Source of the DNA: Hathewaya limosa
Lineage (GTDB): Bacteria > Bacillota > Clostridia > Clostridiales > Clostridiaceae
Length of the DNA stretch: 64,000 nt
Assembly (NCBI RefSeq): GCF_030815255.1
Contig: NZ_JAUSWN010000001.1
Location: forward strand, 186,001-250,000
Direction of reading: 5' to 3'
Below the pieces are notes generated by a model. It worked only from the letters and a program-made list of their open reading frames with translations. It was not told the origin of the DNA and did no database searches. The translations under genes were made by a program, and so were the position numbers. Position 1 is the stretch's first letter. Each line of letters begins with the position of its first letter. Shown piece after piece: positions 54,838-63,843 of this stretch.

Positions 54838-55641
54838 ATGAGACAGAAAAAACTTATAATATATTTTTTTATTATGATTAGTATGTTCTTATTTAGTGCA
54901 TGTGGAAGGGAATCAGGGAAAAAAGATAATTCATTACAATATATAAAAGATAAAGGAAAGTTTATTGTTGGTTTAGATGATAGTTTTCCACCTATGGGAT
55001 TTAGAAATAATAAAGGAGAAATAGTAGGATTTGATATTGATTTAGCAAAGGAAGTTGCCAAGAAAATGGGGGTTTCAGTAGAATTTAAAGCAATAGAATG
55101 GGATGGAATCGTAGGTAGTTTAAACAATAAGGATATAGATATGATTTGGAATGGACTTACTATAACAGAGAAAAGAAAAGATAAAATTATTTTTTCAAAG
55201 TCTTATTTGGAAAATGGTCAAATAATTATTGTAAATAAAAATTCTAGTATAAAAAATAAAAAGGACTTAAAAGATAAAGTAGTTGGAGTTCAAATGGGAA
55301 GTAGTAGTGATACAGCATTAAATAAAAATAAAGAAGTTTTAAATAATATCAAAGAAATTAAGAAATATGGGAAAAATACAGAAGCATTAATGGATTTATC
55401 AGCAAATAGAATAAAGGCTGTTGTAGTGGATGAAGTAGTAGGAAGATATTATATTTCTAAAAGATCTAATGAATATAAAGTTTTGGCAGATAATTTTGGT
55501 GAAGAAGAATATGGTATTGGTTTTAGAAAGAAAGATATACAGTTAAAAAATAAAATAGATGAATGTTTAGACAAAATGAAAAAAGATGGTACTATGAATA
55601 AGATTTTGAAAAAATGGTTTGGAAAAAACGTAGAAAAATAA
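54838..55641 (+). CDS. Amino-acid ABC transporter substrate-binding lipoprotein
   Basis: Family 3 solute-binding protein of 267 aa. The lipoprotein signal has its cysteine in LFSACG (about residue 22). The polar amino-acid binding pattern is visible: FIVGLDDSFPPMGF, GFDIDLAKEVAKKM, WNGLTIT-EKR, VGVQMGSSSD. The ligand (for example glutamine, cystine or arginine) cannot be told. It is the first gene of a complete importer operon. Confidence 0.9.
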   Translation: MRQKKLIIYFFIMISMFLFSACGRESGKKDNSLQYIKDKGKFIVGLDDSFPPMGFRNNKGEIVGFDIDLAKEVAKKMGVSVEFKAIEWDGIVGSLNNKDIDMIWNGLTITEKRKDKIIFSKSYLENGQIIIVNKNSSIKNKKDLKDKVVGVQMGSSSDTALNKNKEVLNNIKEIKKYGKNTEALMDLSANRIKAVVVDEVVGRYYISKRSNEYKVLADNFGEEEYGIGFRKKDIQLKNKIDECLDKMKKDGTMNKILKKWFGKNVEK

Positions 55642-55653
55642 GGAGAGCAATAT

Positions 55654-56292
55654 ATGGATTTTATAAATATAACCTCATATATATTAGAAGGATTAAATAC
55701 AACTATAATAATTTACTTTTTCACCTTAGTATTAGCTATGCCATTAGGGCTGTTATGTGCTATGGGTAAATCTACAGGAAATAAGATAATAAATTTTATT
55801 TTAGATCTTTATACATGGGTTTTTAGAGGAACTCCGTTACTTCTTCAATTAGTATTTATATACTTTGGATTAGGAAATATAGGGATAACTTTTACACCAT
55901 TTGTAGCAGCAGTTTTAACTTTTACTCTGAATTATGGAGCATATTTTACTGAAATATTTAGAGGTGGAATTGAATCTATCGATGAGGGGCAAAAAGAGGC
56001 AGCTTTTGTATTAGGATTTAATAAAATACAATGTTTCTTTAAAATTATACTTCCTCAAAGCTTTAAAAGAGTATTACCGTCTTTAAGCAATGAAGCTATA
56101 AATTTAATAAAAGATACAGCATTGGTGTCTACCATAGGAATGGGTGATATGTTAAGAAATGCCAAAGAAATTGTAACTAGAGATTTTGATATTATGCCAC
56201 TATTTATTGCAGGAATTATATATTTAGTTTTAACATTTATTATGGTGCGTTTTTTCAAAAAACTAGAGAAAAAATACTCTTATTTAAACTAG
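55654..56292 (+). CDS. Amino-acid ABC transporter permease
   Basis: HisM/GlnP-type permease of 212 aa with five helices and the EAA loop around EAAFVLGFNKIQCFFKIILP, which contacts the ATPase. AAGGAGAG precedes the ATG. It lies 12 bases after the binding protein gene. Confidence 0.9.
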   Translation: MDFINITSYILEGLNTTIIIYFFTLVLAMPLGLLCAMGKSTGNKIINFILDLYTWVFRGTPLLLQLVFIYFGLGNIGITFTPFVAAVLTFTLNYGAYFTEIFRGGIESIDEGQKEAAFVLGFNKIQCFFKIILPQSFKRVLPSLSNEAINLIKDTALVSTIGMGDMLRNAKEIVTRDFDIMPLFIAGIIYLVLTFIMVRFFKKLEKKYSYLN

Positions 56293-56305
56293 GAGGAATA
56301 TGAAT

Positions 56306-57073
56306 ATGAATGAAAATAATATATTAGAGGTTAAAAATTTAGAAAAGTTTTATGGAGAAAATCAAATATTATTTGATATTAATTTTTCTATAAAAAAAGG
56401 GGAAGTGGTATCTATAATAGGACCATCAGGTTCAGGAAAAAGTACTTTTTTAAGAACTTTAATTAGTCTTGAAGAGATACAAAATGGAACACTCCTATAT
56501 GAAGGTAAAGAAGTTTTAAAAAAAGATAAAAATAATAATAAATTTTTTAAAGATGTTAACTTTTTTAAAGAAAGTTATAAACATATGGGTATGGTATTTC
56601 AAAATTTCAATTTATTTCCTCATAAAACAGTATTGGAAAACATTATTTTAGCACCAATAGAGGTTAAAGGTGAAAGTAAAAATAATGCAATAGAGAATGC
56701 TAAAAAACTTTTAGATAAAGTAGGTCTTTTAGATAAAAAAGATGTTTATCCTTCTTCATTATCGGGAGGACAAAAACAAAGAGTGGCAATAGCTAGAACC
56801 TTAGCAATGAATCCAGATATAATTTTATTTGATGAGCCAACATCTGCATTAGATCCAGAAATGGTTGGAGAAGTTCTAAAGGTAATAAAAGAATTAAGTG
56901 AAGAAAAAATAACAATGATTATAGTTACACATGAAATGAATTTTGCAAGAGATATATCTTCTAAAATAATTTTTATGGATCAGGGAAAAATAATAGAAAA
57001 AGGTAGTTCAAAAGATATATTTATTAGAAGTAAGAATTTAAGAATCAGAGAATTTTTAAAACTTGTAGATTAA
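56306..57073 (+). CDS. Amino-acid ABC transporter ATPase
   Basis: Polar amino-acid type ATPase of 255 aa: Walker A GPSGSGKST, Q-loop GMVFQNFNLFPHKTV, signature LSGGQKQRV, Walker B ILFDEPTSALDPEMVGEVL. A lysine/asparagine-rich stretch (KKDKNNNKFFKDVNFFKES) before the Q-loop is slightly longer than usual. Of the ATGs at 56300 and 56306, the second is chosen because it lies nine bases from AGGAGG; the first is only three away. Confidence 0.9.
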   Translation: MNENNILEVKNLEKFYGENQILFDINFSIKKGEVVSIIGPSGSGKSTFLRTLISLEEIQNGTLLYEGKEVLKKDKNNNKFFKDVNFFKESYKHMGMVFQNFNLFPHKTVLENIILAPIEVKGESKNNAIENAKKLLDKVGLLDKKDVYPSSLSGGQKQRVAIARTLAMNPDIILFDEPTSALDPEMVGEVLKVIKELSEEKITMIIVTHEMNFARDISSKIIFMDQGKIIEKGSSKDIFIRSKNLRIREFLKLVD

Positions 57074-57099
57074 AGTAATTATTTTACGAAATTTTTGAG

Positions 57100-57135
57100 G
57101 CTTATGTAAATTTTACATAAGCTAATTTTACTTTT
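57100..57135 (+). terminator. Probable terminator of the ABC operon
   Basis: GCTTATGTAAA / TTTACATAAGC palindrome followed by a T-rich stretch; weaker than the others. Confidence 0.55.
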
Positions 57136-57446
57136 GATATTTTAAAAAGTAAAAAAACTTAAATGTTATGTATCATTTTAGTAAAAAAACAGAAAAAATG
57201 TAGCGTAATAATTTAAATATGATACTCTAATAATACAAAATGAATGAATTGTTTGTAAAAATATTTAGGAATTATGTGTAATATATAACTTTAAATTAAA
57301 ATAATTATGATAAATTAAATAAAAGTATCATTAAATGGTAGATATATTTTCTAAGGTGTTTTATAATAACTTTGGGAATATTTTTATATTGAAGGTAAGT
57401 AATGAACAGAAAAATAATATACCATTAAACAATGGGAGGTAAAATC
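57136..57446 (+). other. AT-rich region upstream of transketolase
   Basis: 311 bases with no convincing gene. CCATT-AAAC-AATGG (57422-57435) forms a small hairpin just upstream of, and touching, the GGGAGG ribosome site of tkt. No riboswitch recognised. Confidence 0.4.
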
Positions 57447-59423
57447 ATGAATATTAACGAAGCAGTTATTAAATCTATAAGAATGCTTTCAGTAGAGGCT
57501 ATAGAAAAAGCAAATTCAGGTCATCCAGGATTACCACTAGGTGCAGCGCCAATGGCATATACATTGTGGAGTAAGGTTATGAATCACAATCCTCAAAATC
57601 CTCAATGGGAAAACAGAGATAGATTTGTACTTTCAGCAGGTCATGGTTCAGCTTTATTATATTCTTTACTTCATACTTTTGGATATGATCTTTCAATAGA
57701 AGATCTTAAGAATTTTAGACAATGGGGAAGTAAGACACCAGGACACCCAGAGTATGGTCATACAGTAGGAGTTGAAGTTACTACAGGACCTTTAGGTCAA
57801 GGTATAGCTAATGGAGTAGGTATGGCTATGGCAGAGGCTCATTTAGCTTCTAAATTTAATAAAGAAGGATTTAATGTAGTAGATCATTATACATATGTGT
57901 TAGCAGGAGACGGATGTATGATGGAAGGTGTAGCTTCAGAGGCTGCTTCACTTGCAGGGACTTTAGGATTAGATAAGTTAGTAGTACTTTATGATTCTAA
58001 TAATATATCAATAGAAGGTAAGACAGATATTGCATTTAGGGAAGATGTAGCTAAAAGATTTGAAGCTTACGGCTGGAATGTTTTAAAAGTAGAAGATGGA
58101 AATAATATTGAAGATATAGAGAAGGCTATTAAGGAAGCTAAAGAAAATGGTGAAAAACCAAGCTTAGTTGTTATAAATACAACTATAGGTTATGGTGCAC
58201 CAAAACAAGGAACTTCAGGAGTACATGGTTCTCCGTTAGGGGCCGAAGGTATAGAATCTATTAAAAAATTCTTCGATTGGAAAGAAGAAGATTTTACAGA
58301 ACCAGCAGAAGTTAAAAACTTTACTGAAGAAATGAAAAAAGCAGGTTTGGAAAAAGAAGAAGCTTGGAACAAGTTATTTAAAGAATATAGAAATGCTTAT
58401 CCAGAACTTGCAAAAGAATGGGATAAAGATTTTGGTGATGAAGAATTAAACCTTGAAGATATGGAAGAGTTATGGAACTATGAATCAGCTGTTGCAACAA
58501 GAGCTGCATCAGGTACTATTATAAATAAATTAACAAAAATTATTCCAAATTTATTTGGTGGTTCTGCAGACTTAGCACCATCTAATAATACTAACATGAA
58601 AGAAATGGGCGAATTCTCCAAAGAAGATAGAACTGGTTCTAATATCCATTTTGGTGTTAGAGAACATGCTATGGCAGCTATAGGTAATGCTATTATTCTT
58701 CATGGTGGATTAAGAAGTTTTGTTGCTACTTTCTTTGTATTCTCTGATTATATGAAGGGTGCTATGAGACTATCTGCTTTAATGAAATTACCATTAATTT
58801 ATATATTAACTCATGATAGTATTGGTGTTGGAGAAGATGGACCAACTCATGAACCAATTGAGCAGTTAGCTGCAGCAAGAAGTATTCCTAACTTTACAAC
58901 ATTTAGGCCAGCTGATGCAAGAGAAACTACAGCAGGATGGGTATCAGCATTACAACGTAAAACTTCACCAACAGGCTTAATATTATCTAGACAGAAGTTG
59001 CCATTATTGGAGGGCTCAGGCAAGGAAGCTCTAAAAGGTGCTTATGTGCTAAAAGAAAGTGAAAAAGAAACTCCAGATATAATTTTAATGGCTTCAGGTT
59101 CAGAAGTACAATTAATTGTAGAAGCTGAAAAAGTATTAAGAGAAAAAGGTATAAGTGCAAGAGTAATTAGTATGCCATCATGGGAAATATTTGAGGAACA
59201 AGGAGAAGAATACAAAGAAAAACTTCTACCTAATAGTGTAAGAAATAGAGTAGCAGTAGAAGCTGCATCATCTATGGGATGGCATAAATATGTAGGATTA
59301 GATGGAGAAATTATATCTTTAGATACATTTGGTGCTTCTGCCCCAGGAAATACATTATTTAAAGAATTTGGATTTACAGTAGAAAATGTTGTAGAAAAAT
59401 CATTAAAAGTTTTAAATAAATAG
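57447..59423 (+). CDS. tkt: Transketolase
   Basis: Thiamine-diphosphate enzyme of the non-oxidative pentose phosphate pathway, 658 aa. Motifs are NSGHPGLPLG, GPLGQGIANGVG, the ThDP/Mg motif GDGCMMEG, GSADLAPSN, and FGVREHAMAAIGN. The frame opens at ATG 57432, but GGGAGGT lies within the first codons of that version; ATG 57447 fits it (MNINEAVIKS). Single full-length gene, not split into two subunits. Confidence 0.93.
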   Translation: MNINEAVIKSIRMLSVEAIEKANSGHPGLPLGAAPMAYTLWSKVMNHNPQNPQWENRDRFVLSAGHGSALLYSLLHTFGYDLSIEDLKNFRQWGSKTPGHPEYGHTVGVEVTTGPLGQGIANGVGMAMAEAHLASKFNKEGFNVVDHYTYVLAGDGCMMEGVASEAASLAGTLGLDKLVVLYDSNNISIEGKTDIAFREDVAKRFEAYGWNVLKVEDGNNIEDIEKAIKEAKENGEKPSLVVINTTIGYGAPKQGTSGVHGSPLGAEGIESIKKFFDWKEEDFTEPAEVKNFTEEMKKAGLEKEEAWNKLFKEYRNAYPELAKEWDKDFGDEELNLEDMEELWNYESAVATRAASGTIINKLTKIIPNLFGGSADLAPSNNTNMKEMGEFSKEDRTGSNIHFGVREHAMAAIGNAIILHGGLRSFVATFFVFSDYMKGAMRLSALMKLPLIYILTHDSIGVGEDGPTHEPIEQLAAARSIPNFTTFRPADARETTAGWVSALQRKTSPTGLILSRQKLPLLEGSGKEALKGAYVLKESEKETPDIILMASGSEVQLIVEAEKVLREKGISARVISMPSWEIFEEQGEEYKEKLLPNSVRNRVAVEAASSMGWHKYVGLDGEIISLDTFGASAPGNTLFKEFGFTVENVVEKSLKVLNK

Positions 59424-59433
59424 TTTTAAAATT

Positions 59434-59495
59434 AAAAGAGAGTGTAAAAAAAGATATTTTTAGGGTATCTTTTAATACTCTCTTTTATATTTTTG
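59434..59495 (+). terminator. Terminator of tkt
   Basis: AAAAGAGAGT / ACTCTCTTTT with inner AAAAGATA / TATCTTTT pairing; a T-rich tail follows. Confidence 0.85.
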
Positions 59496-59552
59496 TAATA
59501 AAAGGTTTACTTATAAAGAAATTTATATTATTATAAACTTTAAATAGTTTAA

Positions 59553-59668
59553 TTATACTCATATATATTTGACGATACGGGTCAAATGTTTCTACAAGAT
59601 AGCCATAAACCATCTGACTATGAGTAAGTAATTAAAGTAGTTATGTGTTTTTTTACATAACTTCCTTA
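59553..59668 (+). ncRNA. Guanine-type purine riboswitch upstream of xpt
   Basis: Aptamer 59553-59628: P1 ACTCATA / TATGAGT, P2 TTTGAC / GTCAAA with loop GATACGG, J2/3 TTTCTAC, P3 AGAT / ATCT with loop containing CCATAAACC, then GACTATGAG. The C in GACTA is the discriminator position expected for guanine binding (T would mean adenine). A following hairpin GTTATGT / ACATAAC (59640-59661) is the likely terminator arm of an off-switch, although its T run is short. Its position before xanthine phosphoribosyltransferase supports the call. Confidence 0.92.
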
Positions 59669-59726
59669 TAATTATTTACTTTGGGTATAATTTGTTAAAG
59701 TAATTAATTTGGGAAGGGATGATATA

Positions 59727-60299
59727 ATGAATTTATTAAAAGAAAAGATATTAAATGAAGGTGAAATTTTAGCAGGAAATCTATTAAAAGTAGATATGTT
59801 TTTAAATCATCAAATGGATATTAAATTATTTAATGAAATGGGAAAAGAATTTAAAGAGAGATTTAAAAATGACGAAATAAATAAAATTTTAACAATAGAG
59901 GCATCAGGAATAGGAATAGCTTGTATTGCTGCACAATATTTTGATTATATCCCTGTAGTTTTTGCGAAAAAAGTAGCAGGTTCTAATTTAGACAAAGAAT
60001 GTTATGAATCAGAAGTATTTTCTTTTACTAAGAATACAAGATATAATGTAAAAGTTAGTAAGAAATATCTTAATAAAGGAGACAAGGTTCTTATAATAGA
60101 TGATTTTCTTGCTAATGGATGTGCTGCTTTAGGTCTTATTGATATAGTTAGACAAGCAGGGGCAGAGCCAGTAGGTGTAGGAATAGTAATAGAAAAAGGA
60201 TTCCAAAAAGGAAGAAAAGCAATAGAAGATGTAGGAGTGAAAGTTGAATCATTGGCCATTTTAGAAAGTATAGAAAATGGTAAAGTTACATTAAAATAA
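59727..60299 (+). CDS. xpt: Xanthine phosphoribosyltransferase
   Basis: Purine salvage enzyme making XMP from xanthine and PRPP, 190 aa. The PRPP-binding motif is VLIIDDFLANG, with EASGIGIA and FAKK also matching the Xpt family. The frame opens upstream at TTG 59709, but GGAAGGGATGA fits ATG 59727 (MNLLKEKI). Controlled by the guanine riboswitch just upstream. Confidence 0.92.
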   Translation: MNLLKEKILNEGEILAGNLLKVDMFLNHQMDIKLFNEMGKEFKERFKNDEINKILTIEASGIGIACIAAQYFDYIPVVFAKKVAGSNLDKECYESEVFSFTKNTRYNVKVSKKYLNKGDKVLIIDDFLANGCAALGLIDIVRQAGAEPVGVGIVIEKGFQKGRKAIEDVGVKVESLAILESIENGKVTLK

Positions 60300-60309
60300 A
60301 TTTATGATA

Positions 60310-60347
60310 AAAAAACTTTGGTATTTTATAATATCAAGGTTTTTTAT
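60310..60347 (+). terminator. Terminator of xpt
   Basis: AAAACTTTGGTATT / AATATCAAGGTTTT stem with two G-T pairs and a T run; it overlaps the region just before the DUF402 gene's ribosome site. Confidence 0.7.
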
Positions 60348-60363
60348 ACAGTTAGGAGATTTT

Positions 60364-60903
60364 ATGAAGATTAAATATGCTGATATTATATCCTCAAGTA
60401 AAGTTATAGATAAAAAATTTAACTTTACCTTTGTTGAAAAAGATGGATTTAAAGGATATGTAGGAATATCTTATTTTACTAAAGTATCTGCTCCTAAGTT
60501 TATTACAACGCTAAATGAAAGGTATTTAATATTAGATACGGATTATATATGGATGCAATATTTTGGTGAAAAAGATGAGTATGCAACCACAGTTATGTAT
60601 GATAAAAATGGTGAAATAGTTCAGTGGTATGTAGATATTTGTGAAGGAAATTTTTTAGATAGTAGAGGAATACCTTATTTTCGTGATATGTATTTAGATA
60701 TTGTATTATTACCTTCAGGAAAAATTGCTATTTTAGATGAAGATGAATTGAAGGATGCATTAGATCAAGGAGAAATTTCTAAGGAACAATTTAATAAGGC
60801 TTATAATGTTATGTACAAGGTTAAAGAGGAAATTCAAAAAGGTATAAATCCTACAATTAATCTTAGCAAGAAACATTTAAAAGAAATGATGAGACTTATT
60901 TAA
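60364..60903 (+). CDS. DUF402-family protein
   Basis: Protein of 179 aa with the DUF402 core: WMQYFGEKDEY, WYVDICEG, YFRDMYLDIVLLPSG, DEDEL. The conserved acidic residues suggest a metal site; several DUF402 members act on nucleotides or RNA-linked phosphates. Function here unknown. ATG 60364 follows TAGGAGA by six bases; the longer frame from 60304 lacks a ribosome site and runs through the terminator stem. Confidence 0.75.
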   Translation: MKIKYADIISSSKVIDKKFNFTFVEKDGFKGYVGISYFTKVSAPKFITTLNERYLILDTDYIWMQYFGEKDEYATTVMYDKNGEIVQWYVDICEGNFLDSRGIPYFRDMYLDIVLLPSGKIAILDEDELKDALDQGEISKEQFNKAYNVMYKVKEEIQKGINPTINLSKKHLKEMMRLI

Positions 60904-60930
60904 AAATTTTTAAATAGGTCTTTAAAATTA

Positions 60931-60959
60931 TTAACAACACATTATTACTAGGGTATAAT
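60931..60959 (+). promoter_or_regulatory. Promoter of the apbE operon
   Basis: TTAACA 60931-60936 and TATAAT 60954-60959, spacer 17 bases, 38 bases before the apbE start. Confidence 0.72.
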
Positions 60960-60997
60960 AAAGATAAACATTTTAGGACAAGGATGGCAAAAATAAT

Positions 60998-62038
60998 ATG
61001 AGTAAAAGAAAAAAAAAGTTGCTTTGTATTAGTTTAAGTTTTATTCTAATGTGCATAACTCTAAGTAGTTGTACAAAGTCGCAAAAGGTTTACAAAAAAG
61101 AAAGTTTTATGTTAGGTACTATAATTAGTTTGAAATATTATGGAAAAAATGGCGATAAAGCTATAGATGAGTCTATAGAAAAAATTCGTAATATTGAGAA
61201 TAAAATGTCTGTTAATATAGCTAGTAGTGAAATTTGTAAAGTTAATAATAATTCAGGTAAAGAAGACATTGTGATAGGTAAAGAGAATTTATATGTTATA
61301 GAAAAAGCTTTGGAATATAGTAAACTAACAGGAGGAGCTTTTGATATAAGCATAGAGCCAGTAGTTAAACTTTGGGGGATTGGAACGGAAAAAGCCAGGG
61401 TTCCTAAAAAAGAAGAAATAGAAGACAAATTAAAACTGGTTAATTTTAAGGATATACTTATAAAAAATAATAAACTATTTTTAAATAGGAAAGGAATGGC
61501 TCTTGATTTAGGAGGTATAGCTAAAGGATATGCCGCAGATGAGTTAAAGAAGGTTGTACAAAAGTATAACTTAGAAAGAGCATTTATAAACTTAGGTGGT
61601 AATTTATATATTTATGGTGGAAAAGAAAATGGTGAACCTTTGAATATAGGCATACAAGATCCCTGCGCTAAACAAGGAGAATATTTTAGTGTTTTAAAAG
61701 TTAAGAACAAGTCTGTAGTTACTTCTGGAAATTATGAAAGATATTTTATAAAGAATGGTAAAAGATATCATCATATACTTGATCCTAAAACAGGATATCC
61801 TGCGGAAAAAGGTCTTATAAGTACTACCATAATTTCAGATAAGTCTATAGATGGAGATGCATTATCAACATCTACATATATTTTAGGATTAGAGAAGGGA
61901 AGAAAACTTATTGAAAGTTTAAAAGGGGTTGAGGCAATTTTTGTAACAAAGGATAAAAAAGTTTATACAACAAGGGGACTTAATAAGGAAAATTTCAACA
62001 TAAGCAATAAGGAGTATACTTATGAAGAAGGGCGATAA
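60998..62038 (+). CDS. apbE: FAD:protein FMN transferase ApbE, lipoprotein
   Basis: Covalently attaches FMN to threonine in target proteins such as RnfG and RnfD. The 346 aa have a lipoprotein signal (LSSC, cysteine near residue 25), the family core GGAFDIS, ALDLGGIAKGYAAD, INLGGNLYIYG and the metal-binding GDALSTSTYILG. It acts outside the membrane. It converges with the rnf genes, which encode its likely substrates. It overlaps the next gene by 17 bases. Confidence 0.92.
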   Translation: MSKRKKKLLCISLSFILMCITLSSCTKSQKVYKKESFMLGTIISLKYYGKNGDKAIDESIEKIRNIENKMSVNIASSEICKVNNNSGKEDIVIGKENLYVIEKALEYSKLTGGAFDISIEPVVKLWGIGTEKARVPKKEEIEDKLKLVNFKDILIKNNKLFLNRKGMALDLGGIAKGYAADELKKVVQKYNLERAFINLGGNLYIYGGKENGEPLNIGIQDPCAKQGEYFSVLKVKNKSVVTSGNYERYFIKNGKRYHHILDPKTGYPAEKGLISTTIISDKSIDGDALSTSTYILGLEKGRKLIESLKGVEAIFVTKDKKVYTTRGLNKENFNISNKEYTYEEGR

Positions 62039-62405
62039 GTTTGTTTTATGTTTAGTTATTATAGTTTTTCTATTTAGTCTTGGTTCTATAGTCTTTTATT
62101 TTATAAGCGGAAAAGATCAAAAAGTAATAGCAGAAGTTTATAAAGAAGGCAAAGTTATTTACAAGATTGATTTAGCCACTGTTAATAAACCTGAAGAATT
62201 TAAAGTGAAGGTAGGAAAAGAGGAATTTAACAGTATATTAATAGAAAAAGGAAGAATACGATTTAATGATGCAACCTGTCATGATAAAGTATGTGTGAGA
62301 TCAGGATGGCTTTCGAAAAAAGGAGAAATGGCTGTATGTCTTCCACATAAAATTTATATTAAAATTATAGGGGAAAAGGTAGAAGTGGATGAAGTAACAT
62401 TTTAA
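62022..62405 (+). CDS. NusG-domain-II membrane protein (EetA-like)
   Basis: Protein of 127 aa with one N-terminal helix (about 8-27) and an extracytoplasmic NusG_II-type beta domain containing CHDKVCVRSGW and AVCLPHK. Such proteins accompany ApbE and Gx-type membrane proteins in redox loci, and resemble EetA of Listeria flavin-based electron transfer. AAGGAG lies before the ATG inside the end of apbE. The similarity to EetA is recalled, not computed. Confidence 0.75.
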   Translation: MKKGDKFVLCLVIIVFLFSLGSIVFYFISGKDQKVIAEVYKEGKVIYKIDLATVNKPEEFKVKVGKEEFNSILIEKGRIRFNDATCHDKVCVRSGWLSKKGEMAVCLPHKIYIKIIGEKVEVDEVTF

Positions 62406-62420
62406 GGTTGGTGGATAAAA

Positions 62421-62927
62421 TTGAAAAAAACTAAAAAACTATTAATTTTAAGCATGATGTTAGGGATGGCTCTAGTCATATATGTTATAGAATCTCAAAT
62501 TCCAGTATTATTTCCTGGGATTAAATTAGGGCTAGCAAATTCTATTTCTCTTTTTGCTTTATTATGTTTTGGGTGGAAAGAAGCAATTATTATAATGGTA
62601 CTTAGAACATTTTTAGGGGCTGTATTTGGAGGAAACCTATTTGGTTTCTTATTTAGCCTAAGTGGAGGAATTTTAAGTAATATAGTAATGATTTGCTTAT
62701 ACAAATATTTTAAAGATGAAATTAGCATATCTTGGCTTAGTGTAGGTGGAGCAATTTTTCATAATATAGGACAATTATTAATTGCAGCCTTTATTATTAA
62801 AGATTTTAGAATATATTTTTATCTTCCCGTATTAATGATTTCAGCTGTAATAACAGGTTATTTTATAGGAATAGTAGTAGAATTACTTAGAAAAAGATTT
62901 TATACTATATTAAAAATAGCAAAATAA
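62421..62927 (+). CDS. Gx-transporter-family membrane protein (EetB-like, HepS component I annotation family)
   Basis: Protein of 168 aa with five hydrophobic segments and the family pattern PGIKLGLANSISLFAL and LRTFLGAVFGGNLFGFLFSLSGG. Often called heptaprenyl diphosphate synthase component I, but that name is not supported by chemistry. In redox loci it pairs with the NusG_II protein as here (EetB-like). The start is TTG after GGTTGGTGGAT. Last gene of the apbE operon. Confidence 0.78.
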   Translation: MKKTKKLLILSMMLGMALVIYVIESQIPVLFPGIKLGLANSISLFALLCFGWKEAIIIMVLRTFLGAVFGGNLFGFLFSLSGGILSNIVMICLYKYFKDEISISWLSVGGAIFHNIGQLLIAAFIIKDFRIYFYLPVLMISAVITGYFIGIVVELLRKRFYTILKIAK

Positions 62928-62933
62928 ATAATA

Positions 62934-62990
62934 AAAAAGAGTTATCTCTGAATAGAAAAATTTTCTAATTTGAGATAACTCTTTTTATTA
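62934..62990. terminator. Bidirectional terminator (Gx protein / rnfB)
   Basis: AAAAAGAGTTATCTC / GAGATAACTCTTTTT stem with a long loop between convergent genes. Confidence 0.85.
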
Positions 62991-63000
62991 TAATAAGAGA

Positions 63001-63828
63001 TTATTGAATAGGTACCTTTGGACTTACTTTTCCGAAAGGTTTTATTATTTTAACAGGACACTTTTCAACACAAGTCATGCAAAGCTTACATTTATCTTGA
63101 TCTATAACAGGTAAATTATTTTCGATAACAATAGCTTTCTCAGGACATACTCTAGCACATACTCCACATCCCATACAACCAGATGCACAGACATCCTTAA
63201 CAGCTTTAAGTTTTTCACTAGAATTACATTGAACTCTAATAATTTCAGATTGAGGTTTTAGATCTATAAGATGTTTAGGACATGCTTTACTACATGCACC
63301 ACAACCTGTACATTTTTCTTCATCTACTACAGCTACACCATCTATTATATGGATAGCATCAAATTTACATGCATTAACACAAGAACCTAAACCTAAGCAG
63401 CCAGATGAACAAGATTTATTACCACCACCAGGAATTACTGCTGCTTCTGTACAAGACATATTGCCATAATAAATCCCTGACTTTTTAGCTTTATCACAAG
63501 TTCCAGCACATTTAACAAAAGCCTTAATAGGTTCAGAGGCCTCTACATCTACACCTAAAACTTCACCTATTTTTTCAGCAGCACCAGCACCAGCAACTAC
63601 ACAACCATTTGCAGGGGCTTTACCTTCTACTACAGCTTGTGCAAAAGCATCACAACCAGCATATCCACAACCACCACAGTTGGCACCAGGTAAACAATCT
63701 CTAACTAATGGAACTCTTTCATCAACCTCTACATGGAACTTTTTAGAGGCATATCCTAATACAATACCAAATATTAATCCTAATCCTCCTAAACTTAAGA
63801 CGGGATAAAGAATTGAAGTTATTTCCAT
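63001..63828 (-). CDS. rnfB: Rnf complex subunit RnfB
   Basis: Iron-sulfur subunit that accepts electrons from ferredoxin for the ion-pumping ferredoxin:NAD+ oxidoreductase. The 275 aa have an N-terminal membrane helix (about 5-25), the four-cysteine cluster domain NCGGCGYAGCDAFA, and several further 4Fe-4S sets (CTGCGACSKACP, CMGCGVCARVCP, CKLCMTCVEKCP). AGGGAGG lies upstream of the ATG. It follows rnfA, the usual end of the rnfCDGEAB order. Confidence 0.93.
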   Translation of the reverse strand: MEITSILYPVLSLGGLGLIFGIVLGYASKKFHVEVDERVPLVRDCLPGANCGGCGYAGCDAFAQAVVEGKAPANGCVVAGAGAAEKIGEVLGVDVEASEPIKAFVKCAGTCDKAKKSGIYYGNMSCTEAAVIPGGGNKSCSSGCLGLGSCVNACKFDAIHIIDGVAVVDEEKCTGCGACSKACPKHLIDLKPQSEIIRVQCNSSEKLKAVKDVCASGCMGCGVCARVCPEKAIVIENNLPVIDQDKCKLCMTCVEKCPVKIIKPFGKVSPKVPIQ

Positions 63829-63843
63829 TTAAATATACCTCCC

